Part shown: positions 24,561 to 34,880 of the stretch, one piece after another
Layout of the letters: each line of letters begins with the position of its first letter
Position numbering within the stretch: the first letter of the stretch is position 1
Source of the DNA: Inia geoffrensis
Taxonomy: Eukaryota; Chordata; Mammalia; Artiodactyla; Iniidae
DNA: 64,000 nucleotides
Direction: 5' to 3'
Assembly: GCA_036417435.1 (NCBI GenBank)
Contig: CM070903.1
Location: 53,978,001-54,042,000 of the forward strand
Notes under the pieces: model-generated
Database searches by the model: none
Told to the model about the DNA's origin: nothing
What the model saw: the letters and a program-made list of their open reading frames with translations, nothing else
Position numbers and translations under genes: made by a program

Positions 24561-25914
24561 CTGATATAAGAACACACTACACCCATTTTATAGTTTGTTA
24601 AAGATCATTCTCAATCAATCTTTGTATCACCTTCATAAAACATGAAGTCATAAGAAAAAACACTTCATTGATAGCTACTTAGAGGTACCTAAATATGGTG
24701 GCCTCTACACCATTACTATTGACAAATTCTGGTGCCTCCCTTACCAAACCTGGTCAGAGTGTATTATGTGTTAAAGGGCACATTCTCATTTACAGTGGTG
24801 TCTGCCCTTCATATAGAGATTGGTTTGGGTACATTTCCTCTTTACTTCAACAAGTACTGTGCACCAAGTAGATCTGGCATCTCCATAGGTGATGTGTGTA
24901 TTGTATATACTTTGGTGCTCACTCTCCAAGTGTTTTTAGTGTTTTAATGTAGCCAGGCAAAAAAAAAATTATTTAATTCAAAAACCTGCTAGTTATTTTT
25001 ATTATTTAAAAGGCAGAAAAATGTTACTTCACTACAAAAGGTAACAGATCTAGCCTTACAAGTTTTCCAGCACAAATACTAAATGTGAAAGTGAACTGTA
25101 GTATTGTATCCAGTTCTCTTTCCTTCATGTGTCTTCAACTAGCATCAGCACTGACTGTCCTGCAAAATAGACTTGTTTCCCAGAAACAAGAAAACTATGC
25201 TATGCCTGGGTTGGGAGATCTTATAGATCCTTGCTAGATCCAAAATAATAATGATAGAAAGTAGATTAAAAATATTTACATGGTTGTAACATTTCTGATT
25301 TTTTTTCAACTGTAGCATCTTGTATAATCACTTTTTTACCTCTTCTCCTTTTCCACATCGCTTTAATCTCTATTGTGAGGTGCATGCCACTAACAGAGAA
25401 AGTAAGATTAAAACTGCATATTGCTGTAGAAAGCTCAGTTTATCCTTTGAGGATTTCTTATTTTGACCACGGCGGGTAAAATTGCTTTTTTGCTTAAATC
25501 AATCAAATGCTCTATCAATATTGGCTGCTGTGTTTAAAATTACATATTTTAATGAATTTTAAAAGGATTTTCTGCACTTTGGGATATATAATCAAATGAT
25601 ATTGAATTTCTTAACTTGCCAATTTAACCATCCATGCTGCTCTCATGGTAAAGAATGAAACTGGGCAGCAAAATTCAAATAAGGTAAGTGTGGGGGTTAC
25701 ACACAAGGAAGCAATTGGAAAACAGTTATTTCCTACTGGTTGCTTTTGTATACCCTGTCCTCCATCCAAACTTACTTGCTTTCCTGCCACTGTACCTTTG
25801 TTATGGTACCAATTACATGTACAAATCCAATCTAGGCTTCAAGAACTGGTTCAATATTTTCTTAAGTATTTAATACTTTTTACATTGTGTTATGTATCTT
25901 ACGTTTTTTTTTCT
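24561..25914. other. Unassigned DNA
   Basis: No gene or nameable repeat. A strong splice-donor match, AAGGTAAGTG, lies at 25680-25689 but no matching exon was recognised. Confidence 0.45.
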
Positions 25915-26042
25915 CTCTCTCACAATAAGCTCTGAGTTCTCTGAGGACAGGATATCTCTCTGGTTTGCCTTTGCATCCATAGAAGCATGTAGCCAAGTAG
26001 AAGCTCAAGTGAATTTGGCTACATTAATGAATGGATGGATGT
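25915..26042 (+). repeat. L2 LINE 3' fragment, sense
   Basis: It follows the L2 3' end in order: AGCTCTGAGTTCTCTGAGGA, 'gtagccaagtagaagctcaa' and a final ATGAATGGATGGATG-type end. It is diverged and short. Confidence 0.5.
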
Positions 26043-26191
26043 GTTCTAGGCTGCAGTTTAGATTCTTCTGATTTATTTCACAAAGGATTATATTATTATT
26101 TTAATAAGATAATTACCTTAAAATGTCATTATATACTAAAATAAGGAATATACCTACTGTTGATATGAAAGGTTGACATGTATAAGAGATT

Positions 26192-26596
26192 GCCACACTG
26201 AGTGAAGTAAATCAGGTGAAGACAAATATCAAATGATATCACTTATACGTGGAATCTAAAATAATGGTACAAATAGACTTATTTACAGAACAGAAATAGA
26301 GTCACAGATGTAGAAGACAAGCTCACAGTTACCCAGGCAGGTAAGTGAGGGGAGGGATAAACTGGGAGATTGGGATTGACATATACACACTACTGTATAT
26401 AAAATAGATAACTGATACAGACCTACCGTAGAGTACAGGGGACTTTACTCAGTACTCTGTAATGACCTATATGGGAGAAAAAAATCTAAAAAAGAGTGGA
26501 TATATGTCTATGTATAACTAATTCACTTTTGTATACAGCAGAAACAAACACAACATTGTAAATCAAGTATGCTCCAAAACAAATTTTTTAAAAAAT
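26192..26596 (+). mobile_element. 5'-truncated L1 3' end, sense
   Basis: It begins with GAGTGAAGTAA, near the end of L1 ORF2, and runs through a cetartiodactyl-type 3' UTR (GATACAGACCTACCGTAGAG, then AACACAACATTGTAAATCAA) to an A-rich tail at 26583-26596. Confidence 0.75.
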
Positions 26597-27047
26597 GAGC
26601 AGAGGACCTGAATAGACATTTTTCCAAAGAAGACATACAGATGGTCAACGGACACATGTAAAGATGCTCAAAATCACTAATCATCAGAGAAATGTAAATC
26701 AAAACTGCAATGAGATCACCTCACAGCTGTCAGATGGCTATTATCAAAAAGACAACAAATAGCAAGTGCTAGGGAGGATACAGAGGAAAGGGAACACCTG
26801 TCCACTGTTGGTGGAATGTAAATTGGTACAGCCCTACAGAAAACAGTATGGAGGTTCTTTAAAGAACTAAAAATAGAATTACCATATAATCCAGCAATTC
26901 TACTTCTGGGTATTTATTAGAAGAAAACAAAACCACTAATTTGAAAAGATATATGCACCCCTATGTTCATTGCAGCACTATCAACAGTAGCTAAGATTTG
27001 GAAGTGACTTAAGTACCCATTGATAGATGAATGGATAAAGAAGATGT

Positions 27048-27085
<38 letters not shown>

Positions 27086-27560
27086 GGAATACTACTCAGA
27101 CATAAAAAAAGAATGAAATCTTGCCATTTGTGACAATATGGATAAATCTAGAGGGTATTAAGCTAAGTGAAATAAGTTAAAAAAAGGCAAATACTGTATG
27201 ATTTAACTTATATGTGGAATTTTAAAAACAAATTAACAAACTAAATAAACCAGAAACAGACTCATAGATACAGAGAAGAAACTGGTTGTCACCAGGGGCA
27301 GGAGGGGTGAAAGGCTGGGCAAAATAGGTGAAGAGGATTAAGAGATACAAACTTCCAGTTATAAAATAAGTAAGTCATGGGAATAAATGTACAGCCTAGG
27401 AAGTACAGTTAATAATATTGTAATAACTTTGTGTGGTGGCAGATGGTTACCAGACTTATCATGGTGATCAATTCATAATGTATATAAATGTCAAATCATT
27501 ATGTTGTACACCAGAAACTAATATAATATTGTATGTCAACTATGCTTCTATTAAAAAATA
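26597..27560 (+). mobile_element. L1MA-like 3' part, sense
   Basis: It holds ORF2 C-terminal coding sequence (26597-27200, frame broken) followed by a 3' UTR containing ATTATGTTGTACACCAGAAA and an A-rich end near 27545. This is an older subfamily than the piece before it. An AC microsatellite has grown inside it at 27049-27082. Confidence 0.75.
27049..27082. repeat. (AC)n microsatellite inside an L1
   Basis: About 17 perfect AC units replace the short TA/CA-rich stretch that L1 normally has at this point in ORF2 (between GAAGATGTG and a TGGAATACTACTC segment). Confidence 0.9.
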
Positions 27561-27574
27561 AAACAGCTTTGGAT

Positions 27575-27700
27575 CCCAAAATAACGAGACCTATATTTGA
27601 ATATCGTTACCTGGGTCAAGTTATTTATCTTCTCTGAGTCTCTCCTCTCAAATGTAAAATCAAGTTGGATGAGTAAGTTCCAAGGTTTTCTGTAACTTTA
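27575..27700 (+). repeat. MIR SINE fragment
   Basis: It contains ACCTGGGTCAAGTTATTTAT, then CTTCTCTGAGTCTCTCCTCT, then a 'caaatgtaaaat' segment, the MIR core order. Confidence 0.6.
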
Positions 27701-27759
27701 ATATTCTTATTTCCATTTTTAATCCTGAAATGAAAAGAAATGATTAAAAATTCTCATTT

Positions 27760-27905
27760 GTATAAATCTTTCCACACATTACTTTATACTTACAAAACAT
27801 CCCTTAATGTGGATGAGTCGATATGGAAGGAAATTAGGGCTTAGAAAAGGGTATTTAATCATTTACCCAAGGTTACATATCCAGTAAGTGAGAGTCAAAA
27901 GCAGA
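27760..27905 (-). repeat. MIR SINE fragment, antisense
   Basis: The reverse-complement MIR order is seen: a GGAAATTAGGGCTTAGAAAAG segment near 27830, then TTACCCAAGGTTACATATCC, then 'agtaagtgagagtc'. Confidence 0.6.
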
Positions 27906-27998
27906 ACACATGCAAAAGCACAAGCTCCTTGTCCATTGCTTTTACTGTGTTAGCGATCTGTTTCTCCAAAAACTAGACAATGCATACACGTATAAGCT

Positions 27999-28002
<4 letters not shown>

Positions 28003-28054
<52 letters not shown>
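28003..28054. repeat. (CA)26 microsatellite
   Basis: Perfect CA dinucleotide run of about 26 units. Long perfect runs of this kind are usually length-polymorphic. The 73-codon frame across it is a by-product. Confidence 0.95.
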
Positions 28055-28057
<3 letters not shown>

Positions 28058-29508
28058 TTCCTCCCTTTCTTTATATACACAGTGAGCTTGTATTTATATT
28101 GATATCTATAAGCACACAGCTGTCTGGATAAATTACTGTTTACCTTGCAGAAAGCTGGAAATATTTCAATTTTTGGTTTTATGCCAATGTATAGTCCAAA
28201 CCTTCACACATGAGGGCAGTTATTTGAAGAGCTGTAACATCTCCAAAGCAGCGCATCTTCCCTAGACTTCTTTTATTTCCAACATGTAGCTTTTACTGCA
28301 GCAGTAAGATGAACTCAAAGTTGTTTGTACTACACTATTAAATATAGGTGAAAATAATATTTGCACATATTTTCACATGTAGATAAATTTAAACTAAAAT
28401 ACATCATAGTGGTCTCCAAGATTTTGCTGTTTACAATTTTCTATCTCACTTGGGGCTAATAGCACTTGTGCCATTCTTGGTTTGTAATTTTTAGCAATTT
28501 TTGTTTTTCACTCTATAGATGTATAAATGATCACCCTTGCTATTGTACTGGAATGCTGAAGTTAAAGAAATTAAGTTTTAATAAAAATAGTTGAGTACAA
28601 TATTGATGCTTATAATCTTCCTGAAATCAAGTTTTATCATCCTCCAGCTAAAGAAGATGACTTATAGACATATGGAAGTAAAAATGAAATTATGTTTTTT
28701 CTTAATATCTTGTTTTGTCCAAATAATAATTTAAGGCAGCTTATACTGAGTCATAAAATACAGAAAGATGCAATAATTTAAAAGAATATAGTTGGAAGTT
28801 TCCAACAGCCAATAAACAAACAAAAAGGTACCCAACTATATTAAATAAACTTTTGGCAAAGCATACACTGCTGTTTCTGAATGAGACAGGAGGGGGATCA
28901 TTGTTTATAAAACAGTTATACTTGAGGGTTGTTTATCACAACAATAAATTTAACTTTATATTATTAATTTGAAACCATAATTAGGAACACAGCCCATTAA
29001 ATGTAATAACCAGGCCCACCTTCTCTTTTTTAGCACCCAAAATAATATTCACAGTAAGTTGAATGATGAAAATATAACATATGGGTATAAAAGAACAACA
29101 GTCTTTCTTTATAGCCAGAAGATGTGTATTCATCTCATTTTAATGGTATATCAAGTATTTAAGGAAAAAAATTAAAAGGTAGGTGAACACACACAAACAA
29201 TGCCACTGATACGTGAAGGTTGTTACGCAGCAGTAATAATTGGATGTCTATGTTGAGTTCATGCAACTTTGCTAACCAGTTAACCTCAAAGCCTGAGAGA
29301 AGGTCAACATAACCTTCAAACAATTATTTCATTATGGTCAGGTTTTGCTGCAAGTTTGTAATATACAGTGGAATACCTAAACCTAAAGCCTATTTAATTT
29401 ACATGTGAAAGAATGGTCTGGTAAGTCCTTTTTGGTATTTAATGAAACATGAAACAGTTATTGGGCAAATATTTTAATACATGAATCTACTGTCATTTGA
29501 GAGACTTT
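28055..29508. other. Unassigned DNA
   Basis: AT-rich single-copy-looking DNA with no gene or nameable repeat. Confidence 0.5.
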
Positions 29509-29525
29509 TAAAAGGGGGTTTCTTT

Positions 29526-29530
29526 TTTTT

Positions 29531-29565
<35 letters not shown>

Positions 29566-29743
29566 AGTACGTGGGCCTCTCACTGTTGTGGCCTCTCCCG
29601 TTGGCTCCGGATGCACAGGCTCAGCAGCCATGGCCCACGGGCCCAGCCACTCCGCGGCATGTGGGATCCTCCCAGACCAGGGCTCGAACCCGTGTCCCCT
29701 GCATTGCAGGCAGATTCTCAACCACTGCGCCACCAGGGAAGCC
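29526..29743 (-). mobile_element. CHR-2-type SINE with long T run
   Basis: Minus-strand copy with a T/A run of about 40 bp (29521-29563) from its tail. The exact 17-bp duplication TAAAAGGGGGTTTCTTT lies at 29509-29525 and 29744-29760. It has lost about 11 bp, GCGGAGCACAG in other copies, at about 29601. Confidence 0.93.
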
Positions 29744-29760
29744 TAAAAGGGGGTTTCTTT

Positions 29761-30438
29761 AAAAAAATTATGGCACTATTCACAAAGTACTATACTTGTA
29801 GGAATGATACAGGTAAACAAATGAGCAATGTTGAAAGCCCATCATTATAAGCAGTCCTTGAATAGATCTACCAGTAAGATACCTTCCTGAATGCTTTATT
29901 CAAGTTTTGATCATTATGAAGAACTGCTTCCAGCATTCAATAAGATCAGTCTGGGATCCACAAAATTAGGTGGTTAACCTTGACCTACAGTGCTACTAAG
30001 CTTCTCAGGTAGGACAGGTAAGAATTGCCACAATTTCAGTAGCCACTTTCAAACTGTGGGTAACTAATACAGATATGCAATGAAATGCTAACTAAGTTAT
30101 AGTCGACAGACATTTGTGCAGACTTTTCCAAATGAACTTGTGTTTGTCCATTCGTTCCCCCATTCTCAATAGTGAAAAATGAAGTTTTTGAGAAGGACAA
30201 ATTCTTTGGGAATGGATATTAAATGTAAACAAATCCTCTACTCAACAGAATTAACCACACTGGGGACACGAGAAAGGTGAGAATGAATGATCCAATAGAT
30301 TCTGCTTCTTAGACCTGGAATTACTATCTGCAAGTCCCATCAAGTAGGAAAATCCTTGATTTATTCAGTCTACGCCGTCTTTCTTCAATGGCTTTTCAAG
30401 TATCTACCCCTTTGTTAGGAAAAAAAGTAAAAACAAAA
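29761..30438. other. Unassigned DNA
   Basis: No gene or nameable repeat was seen. Confidence 0.5.
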
Positions 30439-30453
30439 CCCCAAACGCTTTTT

Positions 30454-30651
30454 TTTTTTTTGCGGTATGCGGGCTTCTCACTGTCGTGGTCTCTCCCGTT
30501 GCGGAGCACAGGTTCCGGACGTGCAGGCTCAGCGGCCATGGCTCACGGGCCCAGCCGCTCCGCGGCATGTGGGATCTTCCCGGACCGGGGCACGAACCCG
30601 TGTCCCCTCCGTCGGCAGGCGGACTCTCAACCACTGCACCACCAGTGAAGC
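30454..30651 (-). mobile_element. CHR-2-type tRNA-derived SINE
   Basis: Complete minus-strand copy. The flanking duplication CCCCAAAC(G/A)CTTTTT lies at 30439-30453 and 30652-30666 with one mismatch. Many CpG sites are retained in the body. Confidence 0.92.
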
Positions 30652-30666
30652 CCCCAAACACTTTTT

Positions 30667-31589
30667 AAAAAGGACTTCTTGATGTACACTGTCAAATTGC
30701 ATTTGGAAAAAATGTAGCAAGGTATAATCCCACCAACAGTGTATGAAAGTACATCTATTTTGAAAAATTTTCTCTTATTTCCTAGAAGATTCCATTGGGT
30801 GCTTATCCATCTTTAATGCCTTTCTTTAATGCTTTATAAATTTACTTTTAACAAGGAAGGCAGAATAAGCTACGGATGGCAGGAGCTGCCAGAGTAACAG
30901 TGAACAATAAAAGAAAGTTGTGTGTTAGTTCACAGCACAGCAAATGTCTAGAACTGTGAATAACTGAATCCCTGAATCTGGAGGATGACTGTACTAAGTA
31001 CACGGGCAGTTACACTCTGTGAATTCATACTTTTGTCTGAATTGTGGAGAAAACTACACAAAGAATTGTTACTAAGATTAATATTATTCAATATATTCAT
31101 TAATGACTTAGAGGTCAAAGAAAATTTAACACTGATAAAAAAATGTATAAATATTAGAGAAAACAAAAGAGTAGCAAATACAAATATTTAATAAGAATAC
31201 CTATGAACTGGTACAACTTTGTTAAGCTACAGTTGAGTTTTAATATACTGGAGTGACCATAATACACCCAAGGACAGAAAATGCCTGACAGTGGTATACA
31301 CTGTGGATGAGTATGTGGCTGTGAAGAGAGACGAGATAATTATCAAGCAGAAAATGAGTGCTTTTTTAATGTCATTTTGTTAAAGGCAATTTTGTATGGT
31401 CAGAAATTACAGCATAAAATTCACCATGACATTTTGAAATGATTTGGAAAGACTACCTTTTAATAATAGGGAATTGGGTTGCATTTTGTATTTTCAACAG
31501 ATCTTGTAATGTTAAACATTTTTCTCACACTTTGAGGTAGGTCAGTTATCATTTCACTTTGTAAGGGTCTGCTTCTAAACCATCAGCAG
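30667..31589. other. Unassigned DNA
   Basis: No gene was seen. A short L1-like antisense phrase (TCCCACCAACAGTGTATGA, about 30728-30746) is too short to call an element. Confidence 0.45.
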
Positions 31590-31665
31590 CATTTCCTAAT
31601 AACCTACCATGTGTTGAGTACTGTGCTAGGTGCTATGGTAAAATATTTTGGTGAACATATATTAG
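31590..31665 (-). repeat. L2/MIR-like fragment, antisense
   Basis: It contains ACCATGTGTTGAGTACTGTG followed by 'ctaggtgctatgg', matching the reverse-complement L2 3' phrase. It is short and uncertain. Confidence 0.4.
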
Positions 31666-32042
31666 GTGCACAATTAATAGCTTCATATATATAGGGAGGC
31701 CTGAAATGGCACAGATACAAACTGAAGGCTCATATGAGAAAAGAAGTTATAAAGAAAGAAATGGAATAATTAGCAACTGAAGAGGATATTATGAGCTCTT
31801 GGTGAAAAGTCATTTCAAAAAAAACAAAGGACAATTACGTTAGGCTAGGTAAACACAGAAGGGGTCATTCAGACAGTGTGCAAAGAGGTGAATGTAAGAA
31901 CACCTCACATGAGTAACAGAAAGTGCTTAGAATCAGAGAATTCACACTCATTGCTTCATTTCCTCCAACAGAGAGATCCCAGACTCCCCTCTCCCTTCCC
32001 CACACATATATGCAAATGACCCAGAATATTCTTTGGAACCTG

Positions 32043-32147
32043 AAAAAGGAAGGAAGGAAAGGAGGGAGGGAGGGAGGGAAGGAAAGGGAAAGGGGATGGG
32101 AAAGGGAAAGGGAAGGGAAGGGAAGGGAAGGAAGGAGGGAGGAGGAG
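32043..32147 (+). repeat. Polypurine (GGAA/GGGA)n tract
   Basis: About 105 bp are almost pure A and G on the plus strand, with only one T (in GGGGATGGG). Blocks such as AAGGGAAAGGGAAGGGAAGG are partly mirror-symmetric. The open frames in this region on both strands are low-complexity by-products. Confidence 0.9.
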
Positions 32148-32246
32148 TCCAGTTTGGCTGAAAGTCATGCCTTTCCCACATTCTACCACCAACTATAGAG
32201 AAAATTATTGCTGTATTTGGGATTACCAACTATAACTTAATCTCTT

Positions 32247-32457
32247 ATTATTATTTTTTTTTTGGCGGTACGCGGGCCTCTCACTGTTGTGGCCTGTCCC
32301 GTTGCGGAGCACAGGCTCCGGACGCGCAGGCTCAGCGGCCATGGCTCACGGGCCCAGCCGCTCCGCGGCATGTGGGATCTTCCCGGACCGGGTCACGAAC
32401 CCGTGTCCCCTGAATCGGCAGGTGGACTCTCAACCACTGTGCCACATGGGAAGCCCC
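32247..32457 (-). mobile_element. CHR-2-type tRNA-derived SINE
   Basis: Complete minus-strand copy with an exact 11-bp duplication, CTTAATCTCTT, at 32236-32246 and 32458-32468. It has high CpG content and is among the least-decayed copies here. Confidence 0.92.
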
Positions 32458-32552
32458 CTTAATCTCTTTAAAAAAAAGAAATTCAACTATTGAATTAAAC
32501 TCTAAATTTACCATTTTAAAAATTTGGTCTTAAATGAGTATTACTGTAGATA

Positions 32553-32746
32553 AGCACAACCCAGTAGAAATATCTGTGAGGATGGAAATCCTCACTGTCC
32601 AATATGGCAGCAATTAGCCACATGTGCTTATGCCTACTGAGATTTTGAAATGTGATTAGTTTAACTGAGGAGCTGAATTTTGAATCTCTTTAGATTTAAA
32701 CTTACATAGCCACCTATGGGTAGTGGCTACTGTACTGGACAGCACA
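32553..32746. repeat. hAT-type MITE
   Basis: It carries TCACTGTCCAATATGGCAGC, TTAGCCACATGTG, and an end of TAGTGGCTACTGTACTGGAC then AGCAC, as in short non-autonomous hAT elements with CTGTCCAATA-type ends. The left end is diverged. Confidence 0.6.
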
Positions 32747-32898
32747 ACTTTACATTTTAAATACTTTGAAGGCCGGGCCTTTGTAAATGACTTCATCACT
32801 CACTGAGCCCTGCGCAAGGTGGACCTCATGATAAACACTCATTAGCTGCTAAGTAACCCTGGAAAGATTCAGTAATCATAAAAACAGAAATAAGTGTA

Positions 32899-33041
32899 GG
32901 AGTGAGCACTCACGTGGCTGATGGAGGCCGGAGGAGGCAGTGACTGCTGGGAGGAGAGTGTAAGGTACCGGCATTCCGGGTAAAGGGGTGCAGTAAAAGA
33001 TACACATTATTGAAAAATGACATTTTAATTTAAGGCTCAAG
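32899..33041 (+). promoter_or_regulatory. Retrocopied 5' leader of TMEM126A
   Basis: This 143-base stretch between the target duplication and the ATG is richer in G and C than its surroundings in its first 100 bases. It contains an E-box CACGTG (32911-32916) and an ETS-like CCGGAAT on the minus strand within ATTCCGGG (about 32973-32980). It is most simply the parental 5' UTR. Any promoter role is inference. Confidence 0.55.
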
Positions 33042-33632
33042 ATGGAAAATCATAAACCAGATGGTACTGTCAAGAAGAGCTTAATTGAAATCATAACCAG
33101 AAAAATTAACCAACTTCCAGAAGCAGAAAGGAATCTGCTTGAAAATGGATCAACATATATTGGACTTAATGCTGCCCTCTGTGGCCTAATAGCAAATAGT
33201 CTCTTTCGATGCATCCTACATGTGACACAGGCTCGTGTAGCTGCTGGCTTACCAATAGCAGTGATCCCATTTTTGACGGCACATGTATCTTACAAAGGTT
33301 TAGTAAGTTTACCTTTGAATACAGGTGATTTACATTGTGAAACCTGTACCATAACACGAGGTGGACTGGTTGGTCTTGTTTTTGGTGGGCTGTACCCTGT
33401 TTTCTTGGCTTTCCCTGTGAATGGTGGCCTAGCAGCCAGGTATAACTCAACCCTGCTACCTGAGAAAGGAAACATCTTAAATTACTGGATTAGGATTTCT
33501 AAACCTGTCCTTAGAAAGATGTTATTTTCCATTTTGCTCCAGACTGGGTTTGCAGCATACCTTGGGTCTAGGCAATATAATCTACTTATAAAGGTTCTTC
33601 AGTTACCCGAGCCTGACCTAGAAATTCAGTGA
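33042..33632 (+). CDS. TMEM126A: TMEM126A retrogene, intact frame
   Basis: The 196-residue product matches TMEM126A along its full length by recognition, with no stop or frameshift. Human TMEM126A is 195 residues. TMEM126A is a mitochondrial inner-membrane protein needed for complex I (ND4 module) assembly, and its loss causes optic atrophy (OPA7) in people. Visible features include a conserved N-terminal stretch (RKINQLPEAERNLLENGS, residues 20-37) and four hydrophobic segments at about 38-56, 64-80, 107-127 and 159-175. There is also a CETC pair at 99-102. The arginine equivalent to human Arg55 is kept as a CGA codon (33207-33209). The start ATG sits in a strong context (AAGATGG). The frame ends in TGA at 33630-33632. 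It has no introns, so it is a retrocopy, not the parental gene. Whether it is transcribed is unknown. If not, it is a young pseudogene that happens to be open. Confidence 0.88.
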   Translation: MENHKPDGTVKKSLIEIITRKINQLPEAERNLLENGSTYIGLNAALCGLIANSLFRCILHVTQARVAAGLPIAVIPFLTAHVSYKGLVSLPLNTGDLHCETCTITRGGLVGLVFGGLYPVFLAFPVNGGLAARYNSTLLPEKGNILNYWIRISKPVLRKMLFSILLQTGFAAYLGSRQYNLLIKVLQLPEPDLEIQ

Positions 33633-33656
33633 TGGTTAAGCAAATCTGTACACAAA

Positions 33657-33662
33657 AATAAA
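33657..33662 (+). terminator. Polyadenylation signal of retrocopy
   Basis: AATAAA lies 24 bases after the TMEM126A stop codon, followed within a few bases by the A-rich tail. It marks the end of the mRNA that was copied. Confidence 0.8.
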
Positions 33663-33709
33663 ACTGTAAAAATTTTTTAAAAATAAAATAAAATAAAGAA
33701 ATAAGTGTA

Positions 33710-34880
33710 TAGCCAGCTAGAATAAGTCACTATAAATTTAAATTGTTCTTACTTCAATTGCATAGGAAAATAGAATATATTCCAGTCATACCCATTAACA
33801 TAGCATAAGGTATTTTTAACTCATTGCAAAGTTGATAAAGAAGACCATAAGGTTTTCTCCTTGAGAGCTGTAGGCTGTGGTTTACCATCAACTTTTCAGG
33901 GCATGAGGCCAAATGCAGAGCCAGAATCAACTTCTATGGATTCTTTATTAATATTTCACTTGGAATTCTGAGTTCTTTCTTGCCACACTGGCACTATATA
34001 TGTCACAATGGTTTTTCCATCTCTCCTAAGGCTCAGACCCTTTGTTATATATGAACTTCTAAAAGCATTTTAGTACAAAGGGTCTATTGCAAGATATCTT
34101 ATGAGATTTTTTTTAGGTGGCTCAAAAGAAACGAAGGAACATTGGTTTCTATTATGACCATACATTTAACCTAAATTTGAATGGAAATATAAGCTGCTAT
34201 TTTGAAAAAGAAAAACAAGCAATGTATTAACTCTATTTTAAAACTTTCTTCTAGTCACTTGGAATTGCACATTGGGCACCAGGATCCTCACCATCACACC
34301 ACTGTAAAAAATGTTAAAAAAACAAATCTTACTTCTCCCCTGAAAAACCTAGATCCTTTACTTGCAGTCATGTTAGAAGGTTAACAATATTAAGCATGAA
34401 AATGTGCCACCAATAAATGAGGTGACATAGTTAAAACTGAATAATGAAAACTGCATTTATATGTCTTCTCTATTAGCCTTCCACTCAGTTTGACTTTCAT
34501 TACTTTTCAAATTCCTTTAAAGAATTTCTGTATAATTGATATTTTCTTTTTTCCATAAAACTATACAAAAGCTTTGGTACTACAGAAATGAAATCTGATT
34601 TATACACTGACAGAGAAATTATATGAATGGTGGTGCTAAGTAGTAGGAACTGACGGGAATAGGACTGGCGTCCTCTAGGTTATAGAGCTCACTAAGGTAG
34701 AGGTCAAATTGAGCCAAATTTGGTAGCCTATTCCATGACCATTTGTAAAATACAAGCTTAGAATTTGTACACTGTACACTGTAGGGTTCAAAACTTGGAA
34801 ATCAAGGATACTGACATTAGGAGGTGGGATGTTTAGATGGCCTTAGAAATGGGGAGTAGGAAGCTGGAGGGGAGATATAT
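33710..34880. other. Unassigned DNA
   Basis: No gene or nameable repeat was seen. Confidence 0.5.

Larger units (their letters stand above)
32886..33709 (+). mobile_element. TMEM126A retrocopy unit with target duplications
   Basis: The whole inserted unit is bounded by an exact 13-bp duplication, AGAAATAAGTGTA, at 32886-32898 and 33697-33709. Inside, in order, are a 143-base GC-richer leader, an intronless 196-codon frame, a short 3' UTR, the polyadenylation signal AATAAA at 33657-33662 and an A-rich tail to 33696. These are the marks of an mRNA reverse-transcribed and inserted by L1 machinery. It lies just downstream of a hAT MITE, in otherwise plain DNA. Confidence 0.92.

Noticed and set aside
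27910..28131. 73-codon frame with a TH repeat
   Set aside because: Translation of the CA microsatellite.
31923..32229. Frames of 78-93 codons with EREG or SLPFPF repeats
   Set aside because: Translation of the polypurine tract.
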